Of a stretch of 64,000 nt of DNA, positions 11,197 through 23,419 are shown piece after piece; positions within the stretch are counted from its first letter, which is position 1, and every line of letters starts with the position of its first letter. The position numbers were made by a program, and so were the translations under genes. A model generated the notes under the pieces. The model saw nothing but the letters and a program-made list of their open reading frames with translations, ran no database searches and was not told where the DNA came from. Source of the DNA: Pogona vitticeps (taxonomy: Eukaryota; Chordata; Lepidosauria; Squamata; Agamidae). The stretch lies in NCBI RefSeq assembly GCF_051106095.1, contig NC_135793.1, positions 2,833,501 through 2,897,500 of the forward strand. The letters run 5' to 3'.

Positions 11197-11209
<13 letters not shown>
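11054..11209. repeat. 69-bp-arm inverted repeat (foldback)
   Basis: Left arm 11054-11122 and right arm 11141-11209 are reverse complements with one mismatch, around an 18-base loop. The outer ends of the arms lie in ATT/AAT repeats. It does not look like a transposon terminus. Confidence 0.95.
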
Positions 11210-11384
<175 letters not shown>

Positions 11385-11583
11385 GCAGCATACTGTCAAG
11401 TCAGCATTGACTCATGGTGACCCTGTCCAGGGTTTTCCAGGTAGAGAGTAAACTCAGAAGTGTGTTACCCTTCCCTTCCTCTAGGGGCACCCTTGGGACT
11501 GTGCAGCTGGCCCAAGGCCACCCAGGATGGCTCTTTGGAATACCCGGGGGTGGGAGAGTGGGTGGGAATTGAACCTATCCAGC
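11385..11583 (-). mobile_element. SINE-A
   Basis: The tail motif CTGTCAAGTCAGCATTGACT is followed by GGGTTTTCCAGGTAGAGAG, GCAGCTGGCCCAAGGCCACC and a degraded tRNA head. Confidence 0.8.
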
Positions 11584-11589
11584 CAGTTC

Positions 11590-13200
11590 CTTCTGGCCAT
11601 AGATGGGAGAAAATACCCATTTCTGTTTCTTTCGAAAGGATTTATGAACTTTTGCAAATGTGTTCATTTATGGGAGGGAAGGAACTTAAAGTTAAATCAA
11701 ATGCAGGAGAAGGTTTAACTGCCATGTGCATGCCAAGTTGTCTTCTTGGGAGACCTAACCTTATCTGGAACTGCTTTGGCTTTGATTTCTTCTCTGCCTT
11801 TCCCTGGGCTGTTGATTTTTAGGTGGGAGAAGCTATTAAGGCAATGGGGCAGTGTTGTGGGGTCACGTGAGAGCTGACTCTAGCACCACCAGATGACAGC
11901 TATTGGAACCAGTTCTGCCTCTATTTACGCAAGACCCCTAAGTTCACCCTTAAGGGTGATAGAAGCATAGCTGTCTTAAAAGCGCTGATGCTCACTGCTT
12001 ATTTGTTAGTTTTATTTAGTAATAAAATAATACTCTTTTGTTCCTACCTACATGGAATCATGGGCATGATCATTAAATACATTTTCAAAATACCTCTGTC
12101 ACCATGAACCAGGGGACTTCCTAAGAAAGTCCTAAAAGGAGTCTGTATTTGTGCGTTCATAAGAACCATTTTATGCTTTGAGTACTCCTCTCCTCTGTCT
12201 TTTCCTTCTGCAATTTTGAAAACTCTACGGGTTTTTCGCTGCCTCCAGGAGAACATTCCCACAGTTTCTCAGCTCTTTTGAGAAAAAAAATTACAGTGAC
12301 TAATGATAATTGTTAAGCAAGCTATATATCTTAGCAGGATGGTTATACGTTTATATATACAAGCTACCTACTTAAAAAACAAAACAAAACAGATCATTAT
12401 TACAATGTTATCACCAGCCCTCCTGCTAGAAATGATTAAATGGATATATCACCCACATAGTCATTGTCTTTTGTACATTGTAAATGTTTCACGCTGTGAA
12501 AATAGAAGCATGCCATTACAAACTTGGTAAAAGGGTGAGGAAGCATTGTTATATAAGAAATGAACATTTCTTGAACCAGTTTAAAGGAATCAGATGAGTA
12601 TTAGTTGGTTCAGAATAATAATAAGAAACAGACATAGTTAATCAGCTTTAGCCAGGATCGTCTTAAGAAGGACCACTCGCTATTAAAAAGAGGCATTCTC
12701 TGGATAGAGGAGATATTTATGTTCTCTTTCTGAAGTCTGCCTGCATCGCATTGCATTTTTACCTGAAAACAAGGGTGGTGAATGGGATACCTGTATTAGA
12801 CCACTAACACCTCATGCACAGAGGCCAGCTTTTGACTCCACACAAGTCTTCATCCGAGCCAGGGATGGTACAGTTGAAACCGGAGTTCCAAAACCCATGG
12901 CCAAATGTGCGGGCCAGGTTCCTTGTTTAAAGCATATTCCCAAACAGAGGCTGAAGATTTGGTCAGAGAGGGTAGATTCTAGGTTATCCCCTCTGGCGAT
13001 GCAAATTAGAATGACTCGCTCTTGTTAGACACAGAGATGCTGGCTACTAAAAACCTTTCCCCACCCCAAGCACGTGTCATGTCAAAATATGGATTCTTCC
13101 TCCATTTGTTTTTAACTTTTTTTAAACGAGGAACCTGATGTTCACTTGGGCCAGGGATTTAAGAATTTGGAATGTTTGCACTTCTTCTGCAGCATCCCCA
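11590..13200. other. Spacer, nothing recognised
   Basis: This is unique-looking AT-rich sequence with no supported gene, clear transposon or RNA. Confidence 0.5.
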
Positions 13201-13215
13201 TCGTCTAGCCGGCTG

Positions 13216-13305
13216 AAGATTTTATTTATTTATTTATTTATTTATTTATTAGATTTCTACCCCGCCCCTCTAGACTGTGTCTACTCGATTCATGCAAATT
13301 CAAAA
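13216..13305 (-). mobile_element. (TTTA)n plus LINE/SINE 3'-end remnant
   Basis: About nine TTTA units are followed by GATTTCTACCCCGCCCCTC. On the minus strand this is a GAGGGGCGGGGTAGAAATC terminus with a TAAA tail, the same type of 3' end as at 29368 and 45930. Confidence 0.55.
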
Positions 13306-13309
13306 GGTG

Positions 13310-15050
13310 GCCTGCATAGGTAAGATTCTAGTGGCCTAATGAAGGTGTGTCACCTTGCGTTTGCACTGGGGACAAGGACCACACAGCTTCTTTTCCCCAC
13401 CCCCACCCCTTTTTAATAGTATTTGTACATTCTTCTATGAAAAATACCTTTTAAAAATCAGCCCAATCCACTTGAAGGCACTGCTTTGGTTTGATCTCTA
13501 TTTGTCGAACCAGTTCGCTGACTAACTAAATGCGTGTTTCTTTTGCCATATGTGAGAATTGGCTTTTTCACACCAAAAGCTGGGACTCGGGAGAACGGCT
13601 TTAGGAACTTTGTTCCCCTTGCTTTTCAGTGGCGATTACGGCTCCCGTTTCGGTCCTGTGTTCAAAAGCGTCTCATGCAGCAGGCCTACTTTAGGAGACC
13701 CACAAAGGGGCAATCACATCCCAGTAGGTGGGAAACAGCCACACCGTCCCTCTCTCTCTCGGAATCAGCCGCCTCACCCGGCTTCACATCAAGACCAATC
13801 CTGATGCTAATATCCTGCAAAGAAGGACTTTGAGAGGTGCATTCACTTCTAAATGTCACCTGCCTTGGGTGTTTGTGCACCAGCTCCAGCTGTTAGAATC
13901 ACATGTGCCAAGTCTCTTTAAGCATATGCAAAAATACTAGCCTCCTTCACACAAAAGCCAACATTGGTCTCCACGAAAATAAACCCATTGAATCAAAGGG
14001 AACCAACAGGCCATTGACTCAGCTAAGTCTCGCCCATTCAGTGAGACTAATTTAGGACTGGCAGAGGTAGCCTATTGATTTAAATCACTACCTTTTGTAC
14101 CTTTGCCCTAATGGAAGATGTATGAAAAACTTAATCTCTTGGCGGTCCATTCCTCAACATGGGATTTACTTGATTAGGGGCTTAGGAATGTGCCTTGGAC
14201 TGATCGTGACTTGCATTTGTATTTATATGGGGCTTTCCCTGAAAACTGGGACACCGGATTCTTCTAAGCTCAGTTCCTCTACCTTGTGAAAGATCTAGCA
14301 TGGTTTTAAGAAAGGGTGTTAATTCCTATTTAAAACCCTGTGGTTTTCTCACCCTGACTTTGCGTAAAAGAACTGTAGGAAGAATTCCTTCAAAGAGTGG
14401 AAGAATTAGCAGCATTTTCCAGGTGAGAATTTCCCTGTAAGAGATCCACACATCCACTCACTTTGAGTTTTACCACCTGCCGTGAAAATTACGTTCATCT
14501 CTAGCAAATGGATTTAATTTCATTGTGTTAACAGAATCCCCATTAAAACCAGTGACATTCTGGCCCTTCAGATATGGAGGAAGGGAGAACCTTCTTTGAT
14601 CTGCCTCCTGCTTTCACAAAACGGGGCTTAGCTGCCGAGGCAGCAGATGCTTATGGATTTCAGATATGCCCGGCCCTTTCGCAGAGGCTGAGAGCTGAAC
14701 TCTTTGTTGTCAGTGGCTGATTTGAGATGGAGGAAAGACGGGCGTTCTCAAACCAGCTGTTCTGAAAAAAGAGGGGAAAATGGTACTGTGATGGGGATCC
14801 ATTTTAGGAAAGCAGCTTGAGGACTGTGGCAGGCAACGGAATGCAGTTTTGTGGTCCTCCTAAAGAAATATAGAAAGAGTAAGGGTGACATCGCAAACCA
14901 TAAAAGATTGCTACCAGGTGGGTAAAGCAATGAGATAATATTGCTCGTTGGCTCTGCCTCAGCATCTCTACTGTTCCCATCTCTCCTTATGTTTCCAAGA
15001 AAACATGATGTACAAGCTTAGGGTTTTTTGGGTGTTTTTTGGTTTCGTCG
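13310..15050. other. Spacer or 3' UTR of the C11orf87-like gene
   Basis: There are no supported genes. A minus-strand ATTAAA (plus TTTAAT near 14514) could end the C11orf87-like transcript, but this is unproved. Confidence 0.35.
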
Positions 15051-15055
15051 TGTCC

Positions 15056-15358
15056 TTACGAAACAAGTCTTGACGAGCTTTGAAGCCCTCTTTTTTCATG
15101 GTCTCTCTGATACTCTTCATGGGCTTTCTGTAGTCTTTTGCTCCTCAGCTTCCATTTGTGGAAGCAGTAGGTGACCAGGGACGTGGTGACCAGAGAGAAG
15201 AGGAGGGCCAGCACGACCACCAGGGCCACGGCCGAGGAAAGGGACTCTTCCGCCCGTTGGGCCTCCGCCTCTCGCGTGGCATTCAGTAGAGCAGGAGTCT
15301 CATGCTCCCGGGTGGCCAAGAGCGCAGGGCCAGCGGTGCCGCCGAATCTGGGCCTCAT
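15056..15358 (-). CDS. Small single-pass membrane protein, C11orf87-like, 100 aa
   Basis: Residues 1-38 are polar with one N-glycosylation sequon (NAT, 26-28). Residues about 42-65 form one hydrophobic helix (VALVVVLALLFSLVTTSLV). The tail is basic and helical (HKWKLRSKRLQKAHEEYQRD). No signal peptide is visible, so the first helix probably acts as the anchor with the N-terminus outside. From memory, human C11orf87 (a neuronal membrane protein) has [20 protein letters not shown] directly after its membrane helix, a close match in spacing and residues. It is about twice as long, so this is probably a shorter paralogue and not the orthologue. The ATG at 15358 is the first in frame after a TGA about 36 bases upstream. 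The CDS sits in one exon. The function is unknown. Confidence 0.7.
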   Translation of the reverse strand: MRPRFGGTAGPALLATREHETPALLNATREAEAQRAEESLSSAVALVVVLALLFSLVTTSLVTYCFHKWKLRSKRLQKAHEEYQRDHEKRGLQSSSRLVS

Positions 15359-15871
15359 TGAGTCTCTGGAAGGACGGCAGCTGCTTGAAGATCAGACGGT
15401 TGTGTTCAAAGGGACATGGGCCCCGCGTCCCCGCGCTCGTTGGTCGGTCGGTCTGGAGGACGCCCCTTGCTTTTGTGGACTGTTCATGAAGTCCTGTAGT
15501 CTGCCAACGGACATCAGTGGCCAGCACTAGTCATGAGTTCCCCAAAACCTTTACATTCTTCAGTGTAAGACCAGAAGCCTTGTTCCTATCCTTGCATGCC
15601 TTGGATGACTTTCCCTATCAAGGGTAGAAGGACCGCGGAACTTCACATCTGACCATCCCTCTCTATAGACCAGCGCTTCCAGAGCTGGCTGAAGCTGCCG
15701 TCAAGCTCCCGTCGGGTTGCTCTCATGCCTACATCCAAGCGCCCTCTCCTCTCTCAAGTCCCTTTGAGGTTCGCTTCGCTCCCTCCCTTGCCTTCTTTAA
15801 GGCTAGTACTTGAGTTTCGTTCCTAGCCTCTGGATACGGGGCGCAGCGACTTGCCCATGTAGTTTGTGACC
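15359..15871 (-). other. 5' UTR part of the C11orf87-like exon 2
   Basis: On the minus strand CCCTTTTCTCCCCTTTTCTC runs into CCAG at 15872-15873, an excellent splice acceptor, so the coding exon probably begins at 15871. Short upstream frames exist here, including ATG GGC AAG near 15856, but the main frame is closed by a TGA just before the ATG. Confidence 0.55.
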
Positions 15872-16169
15872 CTGGGAGAAAAGGGGAGAAAAGGGCCGTG
15901 GGTTAGTTTATGACAAAATGCGTACACAGAGGTGGACATTTGTGGAGGGGGGGAGACACACACATATTTCTGAGATTGTTTTTCTAGAGGGGAAGCTAAA
16001 AGAGTTTGGCTTTGCCACAACAGAAGGGCTTTACTGCTACATGAATTTTGTGTCGGAAGGAAACACCCATTTACAGATCCAATATGAAGCCATCCTTCTA
16101 CTACTGGTCTGAAAAGGCATGCAGTGTCTGAGCTGCTAGTTGGCCTTTTGTATCATGCTATGATTTTTA

Positions 16170-16300
16170 ATCTCCAGTGTGACAGTGTGACGGACTAGCA
16201 CTCTGGAGAACAGGGTTTCGAATCCCCACTCAGCCATGGAAACTCATTGGGGGAGGGGAACTGTTAAAAGTACTCCTTAAAAATCTCTATTTGGGTTGCT
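16170..16300 (+). mobile_element. SINE-B, 5' part
   Basis: The tRNA-like B box region reads GTTTCGAATCCCCACTCAGC, followed by the family body ATGGAAACTCATTGGGGGAG and ACTCCTTAAAAATCTC. Confidence 0.8.
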
Positions 16301-17916
16301 TTTAGTCACTTCCAGCTTGGCAGCATGTAAGACACACAAATATTTTTTAGTAAACAAGGAAAAATAAAAGAAAGGTGACAAGACTGGCCTTACACGGCCC
16401 TCTAGCTAATGCTGGACTCCAGCGTCCATAATCCGTCAACTGACGTCTTGGAGTAGCGGCCTGACAACATTTCCAGGGATGCATTTTGGCTGTCCCTTTT
16501 CTTAAGAGCAACCTCTACTTTAAGAAATACTACACAATCTGATAGAGGGTTTTCCTCTCCCTTAGAATGGCATTTTATTCCACATATATTTCTGGCGAGA
16601 CCCGTTCCGCTGAGTATGCCTGACTGCTCCAGACCGGTTGTGTTGATCCTTTTGGGCTTCCAGAAATTTAAGACTTCTGCTCCAGCAACGACCCCGTGGT
16701 CAAATGGATTCTGGGTGCTCCAGGTTGAAACATATCATGGGGAGGGGAGCGTTTACAACCTTCCTTTCCCTGTTCTGGAATCTAGATCAGCTTTTCTCAA
16801 CTTGGCCCTTTCCGGACGGCTGGGAATAGACCAAGCGGAGAGACGCTGCCCTGAAGCTTCTTCCCCTTTGTTATTAATTAGATGTTGTTGGAATTAAACC
16901 GAGGTATGAGAAATCTCTGGCACTCATTTTTGCCAGGAAATCTGAGGCTGTTTCATTAATTTACAGCGCATTTAAAAGAGATGGGTTGGCACTAACAATG
17001 TTTACAACAGATTAGCATTCTGTTAGTCCTTTTTTTAAAAAAAGAAGAAGACGGCAGAATTGAGCATTGCCAGTAAGAAAGAATGCAGACAAAATAATAA
17101 TAATAACGAAGACATGTTTTGGAAGAATGTTTGAACTGCCTGATTTTTAAAATTGCAGCAGTGTTCTGTTGTGTAACTTCCTGGCAATGAGGTTGAGGAC
17201 CCCAGTGGAGAGAACATTACAAATCTGATAGATGGCAAATGCAGAGAGGAGAGCCACTCTTGCTTGGTTTTATTTCCATGAACAGCCAAGAAAGGAAGCT
17301 TAAGTTCCTTTTTAAATAAGAGTTTCCTAAAACCCGCAATTTTTTTTCATAGAGAGCAGAGAATGGAGATCTGTACACTGAATGTAGGAGAAACTAAATT
17401 GCAGGGCTGTGTATTATATATTTATATTTGGATCATCAGGTCCAGCTCCTGCTATGCTTGCTTGCTTGCTTATTTGTGTATTTATTCAGTTTATATCTCA
17501 CTTTTCTCCTGGAAGTGGCATCCAGGATGCCTTGCAGGAAAATTAAAACATGTATGGATAAAAAATAAATAAAATAAAAGCAAATAAAGGTGGAAATTGA
17601 TATTGAAAATACAATTCAGCTATGACATCGAGACACCATTAAATGAAAAGGCATTTAAAAATATGTCAGGTTTTTAAAAAGAGAACCGTGCCAATCCAGT
17701 AAAGTTCTTTCCTCAACAGCCAGCTGAGTTGCCAAGAACCTGCTGGAATAAAAAAAAATTCCTTAAGCTGCTGGCAGAAACAGAATGGGGGAAAGAGTCA
17801 GCTTAGCCTGCCTTGGAAGAGAATTTTGCTGCCTGGGAGCAGCCGTTGAGAAGGCTTAACTCTTAAACGTGTGGCATGCAATGCCTTTCTAATCAACTGT
17901 ATTAATTATAAAACCA

Positions 17917-18147
17917 TTGGCATGTGCCGTCAAGTCGATTCTGGCTCATGCCAATACTTTTCAGGGTTTTCCAGGTCGAGAATACTCAGAAGTGCTTTAC
18001 CCTTCCTTTCCTCTGGGGGCGCTCTAGGGCCCCTGGGCAGCTGGCCCAAGGCTACCCAGGCTGGCTCTTCTCCCAGGAGGCACCAAAGGGGAATCGAACT
18101 CCCAACCATTGGTTCTGCAGCCAGGGACCTAAACCACTGAGCCTTTC
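17917..18147 (-). mobile_element. SINE-A, near full length
   Basis: All parts are present: tail TGCCGTCAAGTCGATTCTGG, body AATACTCAGAAGTGCTTTAC and GCAGCTGGCCCAAGGCTACC, and head GGGGAATCGAACTCCCAACC then CCTAAACCACTGAGC. Confidence 0.9.
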
Positions 18148-18149
18148 AT

Positions 18150-20640
18150 CTTTCTACAGGCTGAATTTGGCCAAAGCTAATGAGAGAGAATTCTGTTTCA
18201 GTTCATTTTTTGGGGGGGAAAATTACCACCTTATTAAACTGAAAGTTTGAACTCTTGAATGCTGGAGAAAGAGAACTTGATGGTTTTCCCCCATACATCC
18301 CACAGGATATCCTCCATGTCATTTCAAAGTGGACTTTGACTCACTTCTTCTGATTAGACTTGCTAGGTGGCATCCAGATTTTCTCATAGTTACATACGTA
18401 TGACCCACAGCCTTGAGCTTGCAAGAATTGAGCATCGTCAACAGTTTGCAAGACCTGAGCTTAATTAGAGCCCCTTTTTTGGGGAAGGGGGCAGTCCTTC
18501 ATTGGGGCACCATGATGCTTGATGGCAGATGACCATAATAATATGACCACCACCACCCCAAACTCAATGGAAATGAACAACTTTGCTCTCAATGACATCT
18601 GTGGGCCAACTGTGAGTCCAGACTCAAAGTCTATCTAAGACTTAGAATCTTAGACTTCTAAGTCCAGATTCTGTCCCTCTGAATACCTTTATTTCTTCCA
18701 CCCCTGTGCTACAGCTCTGTCCTTCCCCTATGATAGCATGCACCAACCTAAAGCAAAGCAAAACTTGTCGGACATAGTACAAAGCTGTCAAAGTGAAATA
18801 ATGTAGTATGTGGCACCTGTCAAACATCTCAACTGACAAAGCTGAAATTCTATCTCACATGGCGTATTCATAGCAAATGTCTGAACGTTTAAAGATTGAG
18901 ACCCAGATCCTATTGTATGGATGCTACAGGTTCTTTGTGGCAAAGAGCGGCTCATTCATGAGGTGCCTGATCACATGACTGGATGTGACCCAACTATTGC
19001 CTTGTTAAAAAATGTCAAGACCTCCATATGCATGAGTAGAGCTCAGCACTAGGATTCTGCCCTCGATGAGAACAGTCAACCTCACCCAAGGAATCTTTGG
19101 TGACGGCATTAATCTCTACTCTAAAGCAGCACCATGACAAGGAGGCAAGTGCTGAGATAATCCCATGGACCTGCTTCAATGTACAGAATACAATACAAGA
19201 GTTCTTCTCACATCTCCATCCTCCAATAGAGAGCTTTGTCTACTCCTGGAAAGCTGAGTCTTCTAGCATCTACCTGTTTGCATCTAGATAGATTACATCT
19301 ACTGATTTGCACCCGGATTGGCTACACAATTACTTTGCTGCAGAAGGTGATGTGGTTTCTTCTGTCCATTCCTGCACTAGTATGTGGAAGGTTTGGTTAA
19401 GAAACAAAAAACAGATGGGAGCAACTCTTTATGCCACCAGGAGATACATTCCCCCCCCCCAACACCAATCGGGGTCCACATTGCAAATGGACTTCCTGGA
19501 CTCTTATGTCCTATAGACACAGAGGTTTCGCAAAACTATTAAGGAGAAACAGGTGGGACTTTCTCTTCTCTTGTGCTTTCATCTTTGTTGTCTGGGGCTT
19601 TCACCCAGCAAACATCAGAAACTGGCATGACCAAAGCACTTGCCATGTTGGGCTTGCGAATCTACCCCTCTTACAAAGGCAGCTAGCTGATTTCCCCTTC
19701 TGTCACTTAAAACCAGCATAAGAAACCCAGTACATGGTTCAGCTACAGAGTGATGCACATTCAATTTCCTTGCCCTCTTCCCTTCCATCATAAGCACATG
19801 CGTTCTCTCTATGCATGTGTAGGGAAAGAGATATACATATATAAGTGTATGTAACTTCTTTCCCATAAGATACAGACACCCTGATAGAAGACCTTTTTAT
19901 TTCCCCCCCCCAAGGTCAGCTGTCAACACGGTTCCATCACGTATCACTTCTCCCTTGATTATCTGTTTTTTAAAGCATTTGTAAGATGGGAGGGGGGGTC
20001 GTTTAATGCAAGGAAGAGCCTTCCACCCTTCTTTAAATGCTGCTGTGAACCTTCACGTTTTGATTCCAGGCTTGCTCTTCGGCAGGCAGAGAGGAAAACC
20101 AAATTGCTGTACCATCATCTTACAGAGCATCGCTGTACCATAGCAGGTCATTATAGGAAGGATGCAAAGAATATCTTTCATACAGGATTTTTAAAATTAA
20201 CTGAGTGGGGTGGAGGGGCGTGCTGCTTGACAGTCCTCCAAACATCACGACACATAATATTTGTGCTCCTTCTGCCACTTTGGGCTGCTTTTTAATTTTT
20301 ACAAGTAGACCTAAAATAGACACATCCCCCCCCCAAAAAAATTTGAAACAAGATCTTGTACACTTTTTTCTCTTATTAAAAGAGCATTCTGAAACCAACA
20401 GATTTTTAAGGGGGGGGGAATCAACAAGAAGGAAGCTAAATCCAGTTTTAATTCTTCCTAGAATAAACCCATTGGAACCAAGATGGTGTGTGCAAGGGAT
20501 GGCTTAATGAGTCCAATTGGTTTCAATAAGTTTATACTAGGAGTCTGGACCAAAAACTGGATTTAGTCCAGACTTTGAGGCACATGAAGTTGGTCCTGAT
20601 GGAGCAGAACAACCCAGAAACCTTCTCCCACTCTTTCCAT
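18150..20640. other. Spacer, nothing recognised
   Basis: No gene or known element can be supported here. It contains several C or G runs of eight or more (19451, 19904, 19991, 20327, 20411). Confidence 0.5.
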
Positions 20641-20650
20641 ACCTAAGGAG

Positions 20651-20656
20651 CTACAA

Positions 20657-20691
<35 letters not shown>

Positions 20692-20705
20692 TTCTCTCTC
20701 TCTCT
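20651..20705. repeat. (CT)n microsatellite
   Basis: CT repeats with two TTT interruptions. Confidence 0.9.
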
Positions 20706-20814
20706 GTCGTCCTCTGGAAATGACCAAACATGGGATGGAATTACTGTACTCTCAGTCCGTCTGTCTGTGTGATTGTTGAGAAGAAGGGGGTCTTCAGGCA
20801 TTGAAGGGGAGCCT

Positions 20815-20995
20815 CTCATATTGGCAATGAAGTAGAGAGCTGGACTGGGATTCATGAGACCCAGGTTCAAATCCCCACTTCCCCAAGGGAATTCACTGGA
20901 GGGGAGCACTGGTCAATTTTCACTCCCTGAAAATTTCACACTAAAACCTGACCTTGGGCATGAGTCAGAAGCAACTGGACAGCGAGTAACACACA
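20815..20995 (+). mobile_element. SINE-B, full length, diverged
   Basis: The head reads AGTAGAGAGCTGGACTGGGA and CAGGTTCAAATCCCCACTTC. The body contains GAATTCACTGGAGGGGAGCA, and the RTE/L2-like tail reads ATGAGTCAGAAGCAACTGGA. Confidence 0.8.
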
Positions 20996-21795
20996 CAGAG
21001 GAAAAGGTGCAGTGGACAAGCTGTGTAAAGACCACCGATGAGAGTGGGTATGTTAACACACACTCTGTCTCTTCTCGTTTGCTGCCTGGGCACCTCTTGT
21101 AATAGATCCAGGAGCAGCCAACAGATCCCTGGGTTTACCTACGGGTCATATGAAGCTGCTCACTGAAGATTACTTTGCGGCTACGAATGCCCCCCCCCTT
21201 CCCACTAAGGCCAACTCTCTGCAAACCCCCACCCCCCCATTGTCACCCGAAACAGATCCGGTCCACCACGACCGGCCACGTATGGAGCCACCATCCCATG
21301 ATGGTCTTAGACCATCTCTGCCCCTCTTAACCCCTTAAATTCTGCCTGCTGAGGAGTAAAGCCCTGCGGGAATAATAATAGGCATGCCAGTATTTGTTAC
21401 CAACCCTCATTACTATTAAACAAGCGCCTGCATGAGAAGGGTGCCGTCGTGTTCTGCTTGCCCTCCCCGCAGCGATGGTCCTGCCTATTATTAGGATGAA
21501 GGGAGGGCTGCTCCTGTCGCGGTGCCGGCTCCCACCCATCCATCCCCCACGCCCGTGGCTGCGTGTGCCTGAATGCCAATGAGCCCCAAAGGCTGCAGTC
21601 TGAGCCGGGGAAGGGGGGGGGACAGGGCAGTGGCTCCCGTGGGAAGCCAGGGCATCAAGGAACGGCCAAGTTCGGTCTGCAGAGGGAGAGACCCCAGCCC
21701 GGGGCCATCTATGATCGGGCTGCCCAACGACTCAGCCGCCGCGCAGGAACCGCCGAGGACCCGGGAGCTGTCCAGGTGCTGAATGCGCGCCTTAC

Positions 21796-22475
21796 CTGCC
21801 TCGGGTGCGCAAAGGCGAAGGGGGCTGGCGGTCCCTGGACCAGCTCGCTCCGAGGCTCGGAAAGGCACCGCGGACCCAAGGACCCCCCCCTCCGGACGGG
21901 GGCTTCCTCTCCCTCCCTCACCCTCACCCTCTCCCCCTTCCTCTCCGACCGCCCCCCCCCCGACCGTCCTCCCCAAACCTTGGCTGATCTCTCCAGGGTT
22001 TCCTATCTCCAGGAAACCAACGCGTAAGGACGGGTTTTTTTCTGGGAAAGGGGCGCACGTGTCTCGGGGGGGGGGACATTTCCAGCGCAGAGAAGGCGCG
22101 GCGATGGGGCGGCGGCGGGGGTGGTGGTGGTGGTGGTTGCGCCCAAAGACCCCCTTTTTTCCATTGAAGGACTGCAGAAGGATTTCTCCATCGCCAGCAC
22201 CTCCCCGGTCCCCATTAAAGAAGCGCCCTGATTCAGCAGAAGGATATGATGCCTACCTTCCTTGGGCGTAATTTTGGAGACGCTTCCCTGTTTCTCTCTC
22301 TTTCTTTCTCCCTCTCTGCGTCTCGGAGTATTCTTGGCTCGGCTTCCCTTTCCCGCCGCCGCCCCCTCCTGCCCCCGAGTATCTGCGGAAGGCAGGTTTT
22401 CCTTTTCTTCGCCCCAGGTCTGAACCGGCGTGGACGCCGTGGGCCGTTTCCCGGTGGTCTCCAACCAGCCCGAGG
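21796..22475 (-). other. Putative non-coding exon 1 of the C11orf87-like gene
   Basis: On the minus strand the sequence GAGGCAG|GTAAGG at 21791-21802 is a consensus splice donor. The likely start site is about 30 bases below the TATA box at 22502-22508. Joining this exon to the acceptor at 15872 gives an intron of about 5.9 kb. A second, weaker donor (GGAAG|GTAGGC) lies near 22252. Confidence 0.45.
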
Positions 22476-22501
22476 CATAAGCGAGCCGAAGCGGCGGGGC
22501 T

Positions 22502-22508
22502 CTTTATA
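22502..22508 (-). promoter_or_regulatory. TATA box (TATAAAG on the minus strand)
   Basis: The plus-strand CTTTATA reads TATAAAG on the minus strand, within a CpG island and upstream of a good donor. The plus strand also reads TTTATAAG, so orientation is suggested by the donor and not by the box alone. Confidence 0.5.
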
Positions 22509-22556
22509 AGACTGCAGGAGGTGGCGAGCGCTTCACATGCACGCCGGCACACAGAC

Positions 22557-22607
22557 GGGCACACACGCACACGCGCGCACACACACACACGCCGGCACGC
22601 GCGCACC
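22557..22607. repeat. (CA/CG)n dinucleotide tract
   Basis: An alternating purine-pyrimidine stretch of about 50 bases (ACACACGCACACGCGCGCAC) within the CpG island. It has Z-DNA-forming potential. Confidence 0.85.
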
Positions 22608-23043
22608 GCCCGGCGCACCCAGCGCCGCCGCCTTCAGCCCCGGGCCAAGTCTTCTACTTTATTCAGGGAGGGGGGGTCACAGGTGCGCGGAAGGAGGCGA
22701 CGGGATGCAAAAGAAAAAGGGGGGGACCAGGGCGGGGATGCGAAAGGGCGCTCCCGTTCCCTCCCACCCCGCCGACTCTAGCCCCAGATGCCAAGGGGAA
22801 TGGGGCCGCCACCGTCATCATCCGCGCACGGCAATAAGAGGCAAATGAGAGAAGTCTCGCCTTCCTCTTCGCGGATCTTGAGTCGAAGGGCCCCGGTTCA
22901 CCCCGCCTGGCGCGAGGGTTGAAGATCGTCAGAATTAGCTGACCTGACTCGCACCCACTGGGTGGCAGGGGTGTGCTTAAGGCACCGAAGCCAGATGATG
23001 CTGGGTGCTCAGGCAGTAAAATCCAGGAAACGTCTGGTGGCAG

Positions 23044-23086
23044 CTTCTTCTTCTTCTTCTTCTTCTTCTTCTTCTTCTTCTTCTTC

Positions 23087-23130
<44 letters not shown>
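23044..23130. repeat. (TTC)n then (ATC)n microsatellite
   Basis: About 45 bases of TTC change to about 42 bases of ATC, directly abutting the tail end of the following SINE-C. It was probably seeded by that tail. Confidence 0.95.
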
Positions 23131-23131
<1 letters not shown>

Positions 23132-23220
23132 TCAGAACTACAGAGCTGGCAGGGATCCTATGGGTCATCATGTCCAGCCCCTGTCAAAGAGGCCCAGTGG
23201 GGAATCGAACTCCCAACCAC
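23131..23220 (-). mobile_element. SINE-C, head truncated
   Basis: The CR1-like tail (CAGAACTACAGAGCTGGCAG, GATCCTATGGGTCATCATG) is followed by the shared head segment GGGGAATCGAACTCCCAACC. Confidence 0.8.
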
Positions 23221-23333
23221 ACCTAAGCTATCAAAAACCATTGTTTTATTTGGCTTAAACTCTGGTGGAATTTAGCCCTGTCGTATCTGGTTTATGGATT
23301 ATCTATTCCACAGACAAACCCTGCACGTGCCTG

Positions 23334-23335
<2 letters not shown>

Positions 23336-23411
<76 letters not shown>
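23336..23411. repeat. (TG)n then (AG)n microsatellite
   Basis: About 40 bases of TG followed by about 38 bases of AG. Confidence 0.95.
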
Positions 23412-23413
<2 letters not shown>

Positions 23414-23419
23414 TAATAG

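Larger units (their letters stand above)
21480..22950. promoter_or_regulatory. Large CpG island
   Basis: About 1.4 kb of very GC- and CpG-rich sequence carries GGCGGCGG-type runs. Several long open frames on both strands are what GC-rich DNA gives by chance and have no recognisable domain. It carries a minus-strand TATA box and a consensus minus-strand donor (separate entries), so I infer the promoter and first exon of the C11orf87-like gene. A bidirectional promoter or a non-coding RNA start is also possible. Confidence 0.8.

Noticed and set aside
15300-15527. 75-codon minus-strand frame overlapping the C11orf87-like start
   Set aside because: It overlaps in another frame and lacks the membrane helix and the family motif.
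21491-22618. Several long open frames on both strands in the CpG island (up to 162 codons)
   Set aside because: GC-rich DNA has few stops; frames overlap on both strands, are Pro/Arg/Gly-rich, and show no domain.
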